From Pseudomonas sp. RIT-PI-r (lineage in GTDB: Bacteria; Pseudomonadota; Gammaproteobacteria; Pseudomonadales; Pseudomonadaceae): 48,842 bases of DNA. Below, piece after piece: positions 35,616 through 43,104 of the stretch (positions are counted from its first letter, which is position 1; each line of letters begins with the position of its first letter). The position numbers were made by a program, and so were the translations under genes. The notes beneath the pieces are model-generated. The model saw only the letters and a list, made by a program, of their open reading frames with translations. It was not told the DNA's origin and made no database searches. The stretch is taken from positions 1-48,842 of the forward strand of contig NZ_LIGE01000014.1 of assembly GCF_001297015.1 (NCBI RefSeq), written 5' to 3'.

Positions 35616-36638
35616 ATGCAAGCAATGATGCGTTTGACCCTGGCCGGTGTGGCCCTGCTCTCCTCCACCGTTTGGGCGGGCGAAGCGCCGATCCAACCGA
35701 AAGTGGTGTTGATCACCATGTTCGCCCCCGAGGCGCAAAACTGGATTGATCGCCTGGAACTGAAACAGGAAATCCGCGTCCCGGGCCTGTCTGCCGAGTA
35801 CCCGACCATCCGCTGCAACGCGCAGCAGGTGTGTCTGTTGACCACCGGCATGGGCCAGACCAATGCGGCCGCCTCGACCCTGGCCTTGGCCTTGTCGCCG
35901 AAATTCGACCTGCGCAAAAGTTACTTCCTGATCGCCGGTATCGCCGGGATCAGCCCGAAGCACGGGACCATCGGTACTGCTGCGTGGGCGCATTATCTGG
36001 TGGAATTCGGCACGCAATGGGAGATCGATTCGCGCGATGCGCCGTCAGGTTGGCCGACCGGTTATCTGGGCATCAACACCAAGGGGCCGAACGAAAAACC
36101 GCCGTTGGATTACAAGACCGAAGTGTTCGAGCTGAATGCGAAGCTGCAGGACAAAGCCTTCGCCCTCAGCCACAAGGTTGAATTGAGCGAGAGCAAGGAA
36201 TCGGCGGCGTGGCGCCTGAAATATCCGTCGGCACCGGCCAATCAGCCGCCCGTCGTCACACGCTGCGACACGCTGGCAGGCAACACCTGGTTTTCCGGCA
36301 CGCGCCTGAGCGAGCGCGCCGAGGTCTGGACCAAACTGCTGACCGACAACAAGGGCGAATACTGCACGACGCAGCAGGAAGACAACTCGACCTACGAAGC
36401 GCTGTTGCGCGCCAGTCGCGAAGGTCTGGTCGATGTGCAACGCCTGGCCGTGGTGCGCGCCGGCTCCGACTTCGACCGCCCTGAACCGGGCGGCAGCGAA
36501 GTGGACAACCTGCTCAAGTACGCCGATCAGGGCGGTTTTGTGCCGGCGCTGGAAAACCTCTATCGCGCGGGCAACCCACTGGTGCAGGACATCCTGAAAA
36601 ACTGGTCGGCATGGGAAAATGGCGTCCCGCATTCCTGA
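35616..36638 (+). CDS. Periplasmic NUP-family (purine nucleoside permease-like) protein
   Basis: A 340-residue protein with a signal peptide cleaved near VWA-GEA (residue 21). The mature part shows family landmarks: KVVLITMFAPEAQNWIDRL, LLTTGMGQTNAAASTLAL, YFLIAGIAGISPKHGTIGTAAWAHYLVEF, and LRASREGLVDVQRLAVVRAGSDFDRP. Although called a permease after a Candida protein, it has no membrane helices beyond the signal. The family sits in the purine/uridine phosphorylase fold group, so a periplasmic nucleoside-binding or nucleoside-cleaving role is more likely. AAGGAG precedes the ATG by 6 bp. The Tsx channel upstream would feed it. Confidence 0.9.
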   Translation: MQAMMRLTLAGVALLSSTVWAGEAPIQPKVVLITMFAPEAQNWIDRLELKQEIRVPGLSAEYPTIRCNAQQVCLLTTGMGQTNAAASTLALALSPKFDLRKSYFLIAGIAGISPKHGTIGTAAWAHYLVEFGTQWEIDSRDAPSGWPTGYLGINTKGPNEKPPLDYKTEVFELNAKLQDKAFALSHKVELSESKESAAWRLKYPSAPANQPPVVTRCDTLAGNTWFSGTRLSERAEVWTKLLTDNKGEYCTTQQEDNSTYEALLRASREGLVDVQRLAVVRAGSDFDRPEPGGSEVDNLLKYADQGGFVPALENLYRAGNPLVQDILKNWSAWENGVPHS

Positions 36639-36654
36639 GCCCTACACCGATCTA

Positions 36655-36745
36655 CTGTAGGAGTGAGCCTGCTCGCGATAGCGGTGTGTCAGTTACCTAT
36701 GTATCAACTGACACACCGCTATCGCGAGCAGGCTCACTCCTACAG
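36655..36745. repeat. REPIN, class B
   Basis: CTGTAGGAGTGAGCCTGCTCGC and its inverse copy, with GTGTCAGTT/AACTGACAC in the spacer, lie between the convergent NUP and MDR genes. Confidence 0.93.
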
Positions 36746-36760
36746 GGGTTTTGCGGTGGG

Positions 36761-37717
36761 TCAGGGAATTAGGATGATCTTGTCGCCACAGCCTTGATTG
36801 ACGTCGGCGTAGCGCGCCAGGCCTTCGGCCAACGGCGCTTCGACCAACCCTTGCGGCAACGGCAACAAGCCTTCATCGAAGAACCGCCCGAACTGCTCCA
36901 GCATCGCCGCACAGGCTTCAACGCCATATAGCAACGAATTGATCCCGACCACTGAACCGCCCTTGCGATACAGCGCCAGCGCGGGCAATTGAACGTGGCC
37001 GTCCACCGGCGCGGCGATGATCGCGACCCGTCCGAACGTGGCCAATGCCGCCACCGACGCCGGCAACCAGAAACCGGTGGTGTCGAAGATCACATCGGCG
37101 CCGCCGCGATACACCGCGTTGACCTGCGCGCCGAGGTCTTCCGGCTTATCCAGCTGAATCGTCTGATAACCCTGCGCCTGCAACTCCGCCACCTGCTCCG
37201 GGCGCCGCGCCGCCGCCAGCAACTGCGCGCCACGCACTTTCGCCAGCGCCAAAGCAGCGGTGGCCACCGCCCCGCCGCCGATCACCAGCAAACGAGTTTC
37301 GGCCTTTACCAGACTGCGTTCCAGCGCATCCCACGCGGTGGTGTAAGGCACGCCGAGGCTGGCCGCCTGGGTGAAACTCAGATGCGAGGGTTTGTGCGCC
37401 ACACCATTGGCCGGCAGTTTGACGAATTGCGCGTGGGAGCCGTCGGCAAAAAAGCCCAGCTCACGACCGGTGCCCCAGACTTCCTGACCGATCAACGCCT
37501 GCGGGCCTTCGACGACGACACCGGCGAAATCCCGACCAGGAATCCGTGGCAGCGTGGTGTAGGGAAAACGCCCGAGCACGTTCTTCACGTCGCTGGGATT
37601 CAGGCCTGCCGCTTTGATCTGCACGAGTACTTCGTTCGCGCCAGGAACGGGGGTCGGCACCTCGACGCAGCGCAAAGAAGACAGGTCGCCGGTTTTATCG
37701 AATTGCAGTGCTTTCAT
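36761..37717 (-). CDS. MDR-family oxidoreductase (zinc-independent quinone reductase type)
   Basis: A 318-residue medium-chain dehydrogenase. The N-terminal GroES-like domain has AAGLNPSDVKNVLGRFPYTTLPRIPGRDFAGVVVEG. The Rossmann fold is at about 140-165 (RLLVIGGGAVATAALALAKVRGAQLLAA), with no structural zinc cysteine cluster, so a quinone oxidoreductase or enoyl reductase is likelier than an alcohol dehydrogenase. The ATG at 37717 (MKALQFDK) is chosen by family; a GTG at 37729 would add four residues. The XapX gene lies 30 bp upstream on the same strand, and an AraC regulator is further upstream. Confidence 0.88.
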   Translation of the reverse strand: MKALQFDKTGDLSSLRCVEVPTPVPGANEVLVQIKAAGLNPSDVKNVLGRFPYTTLPRIPGRDFAGVVVEGPQALIGQEVWGTGRELGFFADGSHAQFVKLPANGVAHKPSHLSFTQAASLGVPYTTAWDALERSLVKAETRLLVIGGGAVATAALALAKVRGAQLLAAARRPEQVAELQAQGYQTIQLDKPEDLGAQVNAVYRGGADVIFDTTGFWLPASVAALATFGRVAIIAAPVDGHVQLPALALYRKGGSVVGINSLLYGVEACAAMLEQFGRFFDEGLLPLPQGLVEAPLAEGLARYADVNQGCGDKIILIP

Positions 37718-37747
37718 GGGGACATCCACCGAAGGAGAAAAGGAAAC

Positions 37748-37921
37748 TCAGGACAGCCAACCCGCGACCAATTGCCGGCCCATCGGCCACAACTGTTCAC
37801 CGGCGAGCATGCCGAGCAAGCCGACCAGCGCGATGGCCGGTGGCGCCGGAGAACGGAAATCCAGCGCGCCGTACAACAGGCCGACGCCGAGACCGATGGC
37901 CAGCGAAATCAGGTAGTTCAT
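37748..37921 (-). CDS. XapX-domain (DUF1427) small membrane protein
   Basis: A 57-residue protein of two hydrophobic segments: MNYLISLAIGLGVGLLYG, then AIALVGLLGMLAGEQLW. The SPAPPAIALVGLLGMLAGE core is characteristic of the XapX/DUF1427 family. The start is fixed by GGAG eight bases upstream; the longer open frame continues into unrelated repeat sequence. The function is unknown. It precedes the MDR oxidoreductase and is probably co-transcribed with it. Confidence 0.88.
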   Translation of the reverse strand: MNYLISLAIGLGVGLLYGALDFRSPAPPAIALVGLLGMLAGEQLWPMGRQLVAGWLS

Positions 37922-38034
37922 GGGGGTAACTCCGCCCGTTGAAAGGAATGGGCAAAGTTTAGGGAACCGGCGGGGATGGCATCGGCCAAGGACTTCTGAA
38001 TTTCGGACAAACCTTTGAAGCCACCACAATCCAT

Positions 38035-38124
38035 TGTAGGAGTGAGCCTGCTCGCGATAGCGTTGTGTCATTCAACTATGCACCAGCTGACACACCGCTA
38101 TCGCGAGCAGGCTCACTCCTACAG
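38035..38124. repeat. REPIN, class B
   Basis: TGTAGGAGTGAGCCTGCTCGCGATAGCG and its inverse copy. It separates the XapX gene from the AraC regulator gene. Confidence 0.93.
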
Positions 38125-38141
38125 GTATTACGCCAGTCTGC

Positions 38142-38924
38142 TCAACCGCTGTGAGTCATGAATTGTGAGGGGGCGACGCCGAGTTCACGGCGGAACATGT
38201 CACTGAAACTGCTCGGTGAATACCCCAGCTCCCGGGCAATCACACTCACCGCCACGCCCTGAATCAATTCCGCCACCGCCGTCGCCAGTTGCACCTGCCG
38301 CCGCCACTCGGCGAAGCCCATGCCGAGGCTGTCCTTGAACAACCGCGCCAGCGTGCGCACGCTGGCGCCGGCATTTTCCGCGTGCTGTTCGAAGGGAATC
38401 GCCAGCGACGGTGCCGCCATCACCGCCTGACACAAATTCATCAAACGCCGATCAGAGTCATCCGGCAGCGGAATCTTCAACTGCGAACGCCGTGCGCGCT
38501 TCAGCTCCAGCAACGCCAACCCGACCAGCGCCTCGTAGTACTGCGGATCACCACTGTCGCCCTGCTCCACCAGCCCTACGATCAACTCGCGCAGCAACCC
38601 ACCGACCTCGATCACCTGCACCGTCTGATCCAGCGTCGCCGCCAGCGCCGGGCGCAGGTAGATATTGCGCATCTGCAAATCCGACACCACGCGAATCCCG
38701 TGCGGCACACCGGGCGGCAACCACACCGCACGCTGCGGCGGCACCACCAACGCCTCATGCGGCGTCTCGACCCACATCACCCCGCTCACCGCATACAGCA
38801 ACTGCCCCCAGACATGCTCATGCGGCTCGATAAACAACCCGCGCGGATAGGTACGCGCCACACGTTGCACGGGCACATCGGTGTCACTGAGATCGGGGGG
38901 CGCGGCAAGAACCATGACGAGCAT
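38142..38924 (-). CDS. AraC-family transcriptional regulator
   Basis: A 260-residue regulator. The N-terminal cupin-like domain includes YPRGLFIEPHEHVWGQLLYAVSGVMWVET and AVWLPPGVPHGI (about 27-80). The C-terminal AraC DNA-binding domain has a first helix-turn-helix in ASVRTLARLFKDSLGMGFAEWRRQ and a second in GVAVSVIARELGYSPSSFSDMFRRELGVAPSQF. The layout resembles NimR-type regulators. It reads toward the XapX and MDR genes, which may be its targets. No clear ribosome site marks the start; an ATG three codons in is equally possible. Confidence 0.92.
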   Translation of the reverse strand: MLVMVLAAPPDLSDTDVPVQRVARTYPRGLFIEPHEHVWGQLLYAVSGVMWVETPHEALVVPPQRAVWLPPGVPHGIRVVSDLQMRNIYLRPALAATLDQTVQVIEVGGLLRELIVGLVEQGDSGDPQYYEALVGLALLELKRARRSQLKIPLPDDSDRRLMNLCQAVMAAPSLAIPFEQHAENAGASVRTLARLFKDSLGMGFAEWRRQVQLATAVAELIQGVAVSVIARELGYSPSSFSDMFRRELGVAPSQFMTHSG

Positions 38925-39060
38925 TCATTGAGGTTGGCGGAGGCGCCATGGTAACCAGTGCATCCACACGTCGCCAACGATAGATACCGTCGGACAATCC
39001 GAGTGAATTTTCCCGCAGCGCCGCGATCCCTCTATTACCACAGGGAGGAATACGGGCTTT

Positions 39061-39288
39061 ATGAACAACGCAAAACTCTATGTCATCGACTACACCCTTC
39101 ACGGCGCGCCCAAGTCGTTCATTATCCGCTCGGAAAAAATGGACAATGCCGAGGCTTGGCACTGGGCTAGCTGCGATGCCGGTGTCGGTCGGATCCCGCG
39201 ATTTGGCCGGGAAAAGGTGCAGAAGACCAGCAAACCGATGGCAGAAAAATTCGGCGTGGAAAACGTCGTGTGGCGACCGACCAGCTAA
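39061..39288 (+). CDS. Small conserved Pseudomonas protein (DUF6555-like)
   Basis: A 75-residue soluble protein with AGGGAGG upstream of its ATG. It contains YTLHGAPKSFIIRSEKMDNAEAWHWASCDAGVGRIPRFGR, which I associate from memory with a small Pseudomonas-restricted family (DUF6555). There is no signal peptide or membrane segment and one cysteine. It is divergent from the AraC gene and 38 bp before the next small gene. Function unknown. Confidence 0.8.
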   Translation: MNNAKLYVIDYTLHGAPKSFIIRSEKMDNAEAWHWASCDAGVGRIPRFGREKVQKTSKPMAEKFGVENVVWRPTS

Positions 39289-39326
39289 GCTCAGCGTGGC
39301 CATCGGTATCATTCGGGGGAATCATC

Positions 39327-39599
39327 ATGAGCAACATCATCAGCCCGGCGCATCTGGACTACGGACTCGATACGCTGTTCGGGCGAATCACCAAGAGCGT
39401 GGACTGTCGCGTCGGCCTGGAAGCCGTGGAAGATGATCCATATCGCTTTGCCCTGAAAGTGCCCGCCCCTTTACCGCAAGATCTCGACCAGGCCAAAACC
39501 GTGGTTGTTCAGGTTGAGGGCCGGCGGTTACAGGGTACGGTGCGGCATACCGAACGCATGGATGATGCAAGCTTGAAACTGGAAGTGGAGCCTGATTAG
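39327..39599 (+). CDS. Small hypothetical protein
   Basis: A 90-residue protein. The start at 39327 is set by GGGGGA six bases upstream. The sequence is acidic and soluble (HLDYGLDTLFGRITKSVDCRVGLEA; the C-terminal half is strand-like, VVVQVEGRRLQGTVRHT). I do not recognise the family. A terminator hairpin begins within its last codons. It follows the DUF6555-like gene and may share its transcript. Confidence 0.75.
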   Translation: MSNIISPAHLDYGLDTLFGRITKSVDCRVGLEAVEDDPYRFALKVPAPLPQDLDQAKTVVVQVEGRRLQGTVRHTERMDDASLKLEVEPD

Positions 39600-39613
39600 G
39601 CTCCACTTTTTTA
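39584..39613 (+). terminator. Rho-independent terminator overlapping a stop codon
   Basis: AGTGGAGCCT-GATT-AGGCTCCACT followed by TTTTTT. The left arm encodes the last residues of the small protein, and the TAG stop (39597-39599) lies at the loop/right-arm junction. Confidence 0.9.
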
Positions 39614-39622
39614 TGCGCGCGG

Positions 39623-39790
39623 TTATTTCGGATGGGCGCAATGGCAGCCTTTGCTTGAGCATTCTTCGCCACTTTTGTGGTGGTGGGCGCAGGCTTCACA
39701 GCAGTAGTGTTTGCCGTGGACGGCGTAGGCATGATCGCCTTCCTTGATGGTGCATTTGCAGCCGGGGCAGTCGCATTTTCTATCGGGCAT
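39623..39790 (-). CDS. Bacterial metallothionein
   Basis: A 55-residue, cysteine-rich metal-binding protein of the SmtA/BmtA family. Ten cysteines (residues 6, 8, 11, 13, 30, 31, 34, 44, 49 and 51) form CDCPGCKC, YCCEAC and GCHC clusters, with several histidines (AHHH, GCHCAHP) that may also bind zinc. It should sequester zinc, cadmium or copper in the cytoplasm. AAAAAGGAG eight bases before the ATG fixes the start; the longer frame is not real. It is convergent with the small gene upstream. No metal-sensor gene is adjacent. Confidence 0.93.
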   Translation of the reverse strand: MPDRKCDCPGCKCTIKEGDHAYAVHGKHYCCEACAHHHKSGEECSSKGCHCAHPK

Positions 39791-39849
39791 GGGACAGACT
39801 CCTTTTTGGGTGGTTGTCTGGGGCTTTATAGGCAAGCCTTGATAACCAG

Positions 39850-39885
39850 TGTAGGAGCTGCCGCAGGCTGCGATCTTTTGATTTT
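39850..39885. repeat. Single class C REP
   Basis: GTGTAGGAGCTGCCGCAGGCTGCGATCTTTTGAT, without a facing partner. It opens the repeat-rich stretch that follows. Confidence 0.85.
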
Positions 39886-39894
39886 GTTTGGGTT

Positions 39895-40885
39895 TGGGGG
39901 CATATCCGTTGCTGCGGGTGCTGCTTCTGGCGGTTTCGCTCTTACAGCGAGTCACTTTTTCCAGACGCCGGAGTGCCGGCCCAGCGAAAAGTAACCAAAA
40001 AGGCTTGCCCCGGCGTACGGCACTTCGCTGAGGCTCAGTGTTCCCTCGCTACGGTGTCCATCCGGGGGCATCGCCTACGGTTTGCTTCGCTGCACCTCCT
40101 CTCGATGAATGCGGCTGCGCCGCACGGCGCTGCGCGCCTACCCCCTGATGAACACCTACGCTCGGCCTGCCGATGGGGCAAAAAATCAAAAGCCGAAGCC
40201 AAAGCCAGATCAAGATCACCAGCCAGATCAAGAGCCCCTCACCCTAGCCCTCCCGAAACGTCGGACCGCCCGTAGGGAGAGGGGACTGATCGCGGTATTT
40301 GGGAGAGCTACGCCGACGTGAAATACCGAGTCGAATTCAGATTCTGAAACAGATCAAAAGCCCCTCACCCTAGCCCTCTCCCGTAGGGAGAGGGGACTGG
40401 CCGGGTAGACTGGAAGAGATACGCCGACGTGCGATAGCGCGGTGAACTCAGGCTTTGAAAAGCCCACAAATCGGCTCCCTCTCCTCGGGGAGAGGGCTGG
40501 GCGGACGGCGTTCCGATGAGGGGCAAACACACCACAAATCAAAAGCCGAACACCCGCTCTTCACCACTCAATAGGCCGAGTGTCAGCTCGCCTGCTTTTG
40601 ATCTTGATCTGTAAGGCGACGTCGGAAGGCTGAGTGGAGGGATTGATCCGGGGGTGGGAGCGCAGCGACCGTTTGGCGCAGCCAAACACAGCGAGAGGAG
40701 GTGCAGCGAAGCAAACCGTAGGCGCTGCGCCCGGATCGATCCCGCAGCGAAGGAACCCCGAGCCCCAGCGAGCGGGCCGCACGTAGGAGCAAGCCTTTTT
40801 GGTTACTTTTGGGGCGTTTGCCAAAAGTGACCCGCCGTAAGGGCGGAACCCCAAGCAGCCGTTACCGCAGCAACGGATATGCCCC
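39895..40885. repeat. Long inverted repeat pair around class D repeats
   Basis: The left arm (about 39895-40170) and right arm (about 40620-40885) are diverged inverted copies: CATATCCGTTGCTGCGG against CCGCAGCAACGGATATG; AAAAGTAACCAAAAAGGCTTG against CAAGCCTTTTTGGTTACTTTT; CTACGGTTTGCTTCGCTGCA against TGCAGCGAAGCAAACCGTAG. The inner 40232-40525 part belongs to the class D family. No gene is supported in this kilobase. Confidence 0.85.
40232..40525. repeat. Class D dispersed repeat, two diverged units
   Basis: CCCCTCACCCTAGCCCTC, then two units with GGGAGAGGGGACTG, TACGCCGACGTG, GAATTCAG/GAACTCAGG and CAAATCGGCTCCCTCTCC, ending in GATGAGGGG. It shares its internal phrases with 16017-16413. 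Confidence 0.85.
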
Positions 40886-40892
40886 CCTAACC

Positions 40893-40915
40893 CAATCAAT
40901 CAATCAATCAATCAA
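40893..40915. repeat. Tetranucleotide repeat (CAAT)5
   Basis: Five full CAAT units plus CAA run through the 3' end of the second YdcZ gene; the stop codon (40908-40910) lies inside the array. Confidence 0.9.
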
Positions 40916-41369
40916 CCGAACGCACACTACTCCGATACATAAACACCAAAGCCAGCGCCAAACAAACCATCGCCAGAATCCGCGAGCCAGAAAGCTCAAT
41001 CGCCGGGTTGCCGAGCCAACCGAAATTATCGATCAACATCCCCATCCCCAACTGCCCGACAATCACCGCCACCGTCGCCACCGCCGTGCCGACCCGAGGC
41101 ACCGCGCCAACCATGACAATCATGTACACCACGCCAAACAACGCGCCGCTGAGCTGCCACTTCGGCACATCAAGCAACCCCACCGAATGCGCCGGCTCGA
41201 AAAACAAAATCAGCAACCCGGTCACCACAGCCCCAACGGCAAACGTCAGCAGACTGCTGCGCAACACCCCAACGGATTCACCCAAACGACCATTGATTGC
41301 CGCTTGAACACTCAACACCGCGCCTGCCGCGACTACCACGGCCAACAAAATAATCAGACTCATCATCAA
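40908..41369 (-). CDS. YdcZ-type (DUF606) DMT transporter, second of a pair
   Basis: A 153-residue inner-membrane protein with five hydrophobic segments, starting SLIILLAVVVAAGAVLSVQAAINGRLG and ending ILAMVCLALALVFMY. The GALFGVVYMIVMVGAVPRVGTAVATVAVIVGQLGMGMLIDNFGWLG region is the DUF606/YdcZ signature. The start at 41369 gives an ATGA overlap with the stop of the upstream partner, which implies coupled expression. Substrate unknown. The two halves may form a heterodimer. A short tetranucleotide repeat covers its stop codon. Confidence 0.9.
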   Translation of the reverse strand: MMMSLIILLAVVVAAGAVLSVQAAINGRLGESVGVLRSSLLTFAVGAVVTGLLILFFEPAHSVGLLDVPKWQLSGALFGVVYMIVMVGAVPRVGTAVATVAVIVGQLGMGMLIDNFGWLGNPAIELSGSRILAMVCLALALVFMYRSSVRSVD

Positions 41370-41851
41370 CCCCGAGCAATCAGAACAAGTGCCGCCACAA
41401 TCAACCCCAACGCCAGCCAGCGCTCAGCATTGACCTTCTTGCGCACCGCGCCGAACCAGCCGAAATGGTCGATCAACACACTCTTGCCGACCTGCCCGGA
41501 GAGGATCGCGATCATCGTCATGGCGATACCGATGTGCGGCGTGGCCAGCGTCAGGACCACCACGTAGATCGGCCCGAGAAAGCCGCCGATCAACTGCCAG
41601 CGCGGCAACGTGTTCAGCGCCGGGCCTTTCTGCGGGCCGGCGAATAGAAGCAGCAAAAACAGAATCGCCGAGCCCACACCAAAGATGCTCAACGTCGCCC
41701 ACAGGTGCCCGACCTGCACACCCAACGGCCCGAGCAATCCCGCCTCCACCGACAAGCCCATGCCCGCCAGGATCACCAGCGGCAGCAGCAACAAGCGCAA
41801 CCACGACCTCGCCACCGGCGCTTCAACAGCCACTTCATCCAATGTTTGCAT
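41366..41851 (-). CDS. YdcZ-type (DUF606) DMT transporter, first of a pair
   Basis: A 161-residue inner-membrane protein. The start at 41851 (MQTLDEVAVEA) has GGAAG upstream; the longer frame overlaps the divergent regulator. About five hydrophobic segments follow. The signature GGFLGPIYVVVLTLATPHIGIAMTMIAILSGQVGKSVLIDHFGWFG is parallel to the same region of its partner, so the two arose by duplication. It is divergent from a LysR gene 110 bp away that probably controls it. Confidence 0.9.
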   Translation of the reverse strand: MQTLDEVAVEAPVARSWLRLLLLPLVILAGMGLSVEAGLLGPLGVQVGHLWATLSIFGVGSAILFLLLLFAGPQKGPALNTLPRWQLIGGFLGPIYVVVLTLATPHIGIAMTMIAILSGQVGKSVLIDHFGWFGAVRKKVNAERWLALGLIVAALVLIARG

Positions 41852-41961
41852 AACCAACTTCCACAGATTAACGATGGCGCGGATTATCGGCTGGTGTCGC
41901 TGTGCGATAAATGGGAGCATCCGGACAACACCTTTGCGTAACACGCACAGCAGGGCAAACC

Positions 41962-42897
41962 ATGCACGGGCTCAACGAACTCGGATTCAAGGCACTACGA
42001 CTGTTTGTCGCGGTGCTCGACCACGGCAGCTTTTCCGAAGTCGCACGCCGCGAAGGCGTGGCGCCCTCGTCGATCTCGCGGCAGATCCAGTTGATGGAGC
42101 AGGCGCTCAATCAGCAATTGCTCTACCGTCACACTCGCGCCGTCACACCGACCGAGGCCGGGCGCATGCTCGGCCATCATGCGCGGCTGGTGCTGGTGCA
42201 ATTGGAGGAAGCCGAACAGGCCTTGCAGGAACAGCAAAGCGAACCCACAGGCCTGGTGCGCATCAACGCCCCGGTGGTGTTCGGCCAGCGCCACCTCACC
42301 CCGTGGCTCGGCCAGTTGTGCACGCGCTACCCAAAGCTGCAACTGGATATCCAACAGACCGACCATTATGTCGACCCGTTGCAGGAAGGCGCGGACTTGC
42401 TATTTCGCATCGGCGCGCTGCACGACTCGAGCATGCAGGCGCGGATTCTGGCGCCGCACCGTTTTCAGGTCGCCGCCAGCCCGGCCTATCTCAAGCACCA
42501 CGGCACACCGCAACACCCCGACGACCTGGCGCAGCACCAGTGCCTGGCCTACAAAGGCGCGGCCGGTCTGCAGCGCTGGTTTTTCCGCCGCGAGGGCGAG
42601 GACTGGACGCCCTACTCGGTCAAAGGCCCGATCACCGGTAACCACGCCGACACCCTGACCCAAGCCGCCGAGCAAGGTTTGGGGCTGGTGATGTTTCCGT
42701 CGTGGTTGATTGGTGAAGCGGTGCGTGAAGGCACGCTGGTGCCGGTGCTGGGGGAGTATCAGGTGTCGAACAGCCTGGAGCCGCAGCAGATTGCAGTGCT
42801 GTGGCCGGGGAGCCGGAGGTTGTCGGTGAAGGTGCGCACGGTGATTGATTTCTTTGTCGAATGCTTTGGTGAAGTGCCCTACTGGGATCTTCCCTAA
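41962..42897 (+). CDS. LysR-family transcriptional regulator
   Basis: A 311-residue regulator. The N-terminal helix-turn-helix is LFVAVLDHGSFSEVARREGVAPSSISRQIQLMEQALNQQLLYRHTRAVTPTEAG (about 12-66). The effector domain (LVRINAPVVFGQRHLTPWLGQL, DLLFRIGALHDSSMQARIL, FQVAASPAYLKHHG) is typical of LysR proteins. The start at 41962 has AGGG upstream; earlier starts would enter the intergenic region. It is divergent from the YdcZ pair and is the obvious candidate for its control, as LysR genes usually regulate the adjacent divergent operon. Confidence 0.93.
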   Translation: MHGLNELGFKALRLFVAVLDHGSFSEVARREGVAPSSISRQIQLMEQALNQQLLYRHTRAVTPTEAGRMLGHHARLVLVQLEEAEQALQEQQSEPTGLVRINAPVVFGQRHLTPWLGQLCTRYPKLQLDIQQTDHYVDPLQEGADLLFRIGALHDSSMQARILAPHRFQVAASPAYLKHHGTPQHPDDLAQHQCLAYKGAAGLQRWFFRREGEDWTPYSVKGPITGNHADTLTQAAEQGLGLVMFPSWLIGEAVREGTLVPVLGEYQVSNSLEPQQIAVLWPGSRRLSVKVRTVIDFFVECFGEVPYWDLP

Positions 42898-42909
42898 AAG
42901 CTGAAAATC

Positions 42910-43097
42910 AAAAGCCCCTCACCCTAGCCCTCTCCCGGAGGGAGAGGGAACTGATTGGGGGATATTGCAGGCATGCCCCGACCTGAGAGCCCTGCTGTGA
43001 ATCCATAATCGACTCGATTCCTCAGGTCGATGGATGACGCAAGACACCCCGGTCAGTCCCCTCTCCCTCGGGGAGAGGGTTAGGGTGAGGGGCTTTT
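42910..43097. repeat. Class D dispersed repeat with long inverted arms
   Basis: AAAAGCCCCTCACCCTAGCC... and ...GGTTAGGGTGAGGGGCTTTT bound the element. Inside, CGACTCGATTCCTCAGG and GTCAGTCCCCTCTCCC are the reverse complement of phrases in the copy at 16017, so this one points the other way. It fills the gap between two convergent genes. Confidence 0.88.
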
Positions 43098-43104
43098 CAA
43101 GCGG

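Noticed and set aside
39677..40275. Plus-strand ORFs of about 100 codons over and after the metallothionein gene
   Set aside because: One is the antisense of the metallothionein, the other is translated repeat sequence that also appears (KVTKKAC) in the inverted arm at 40561-40899.
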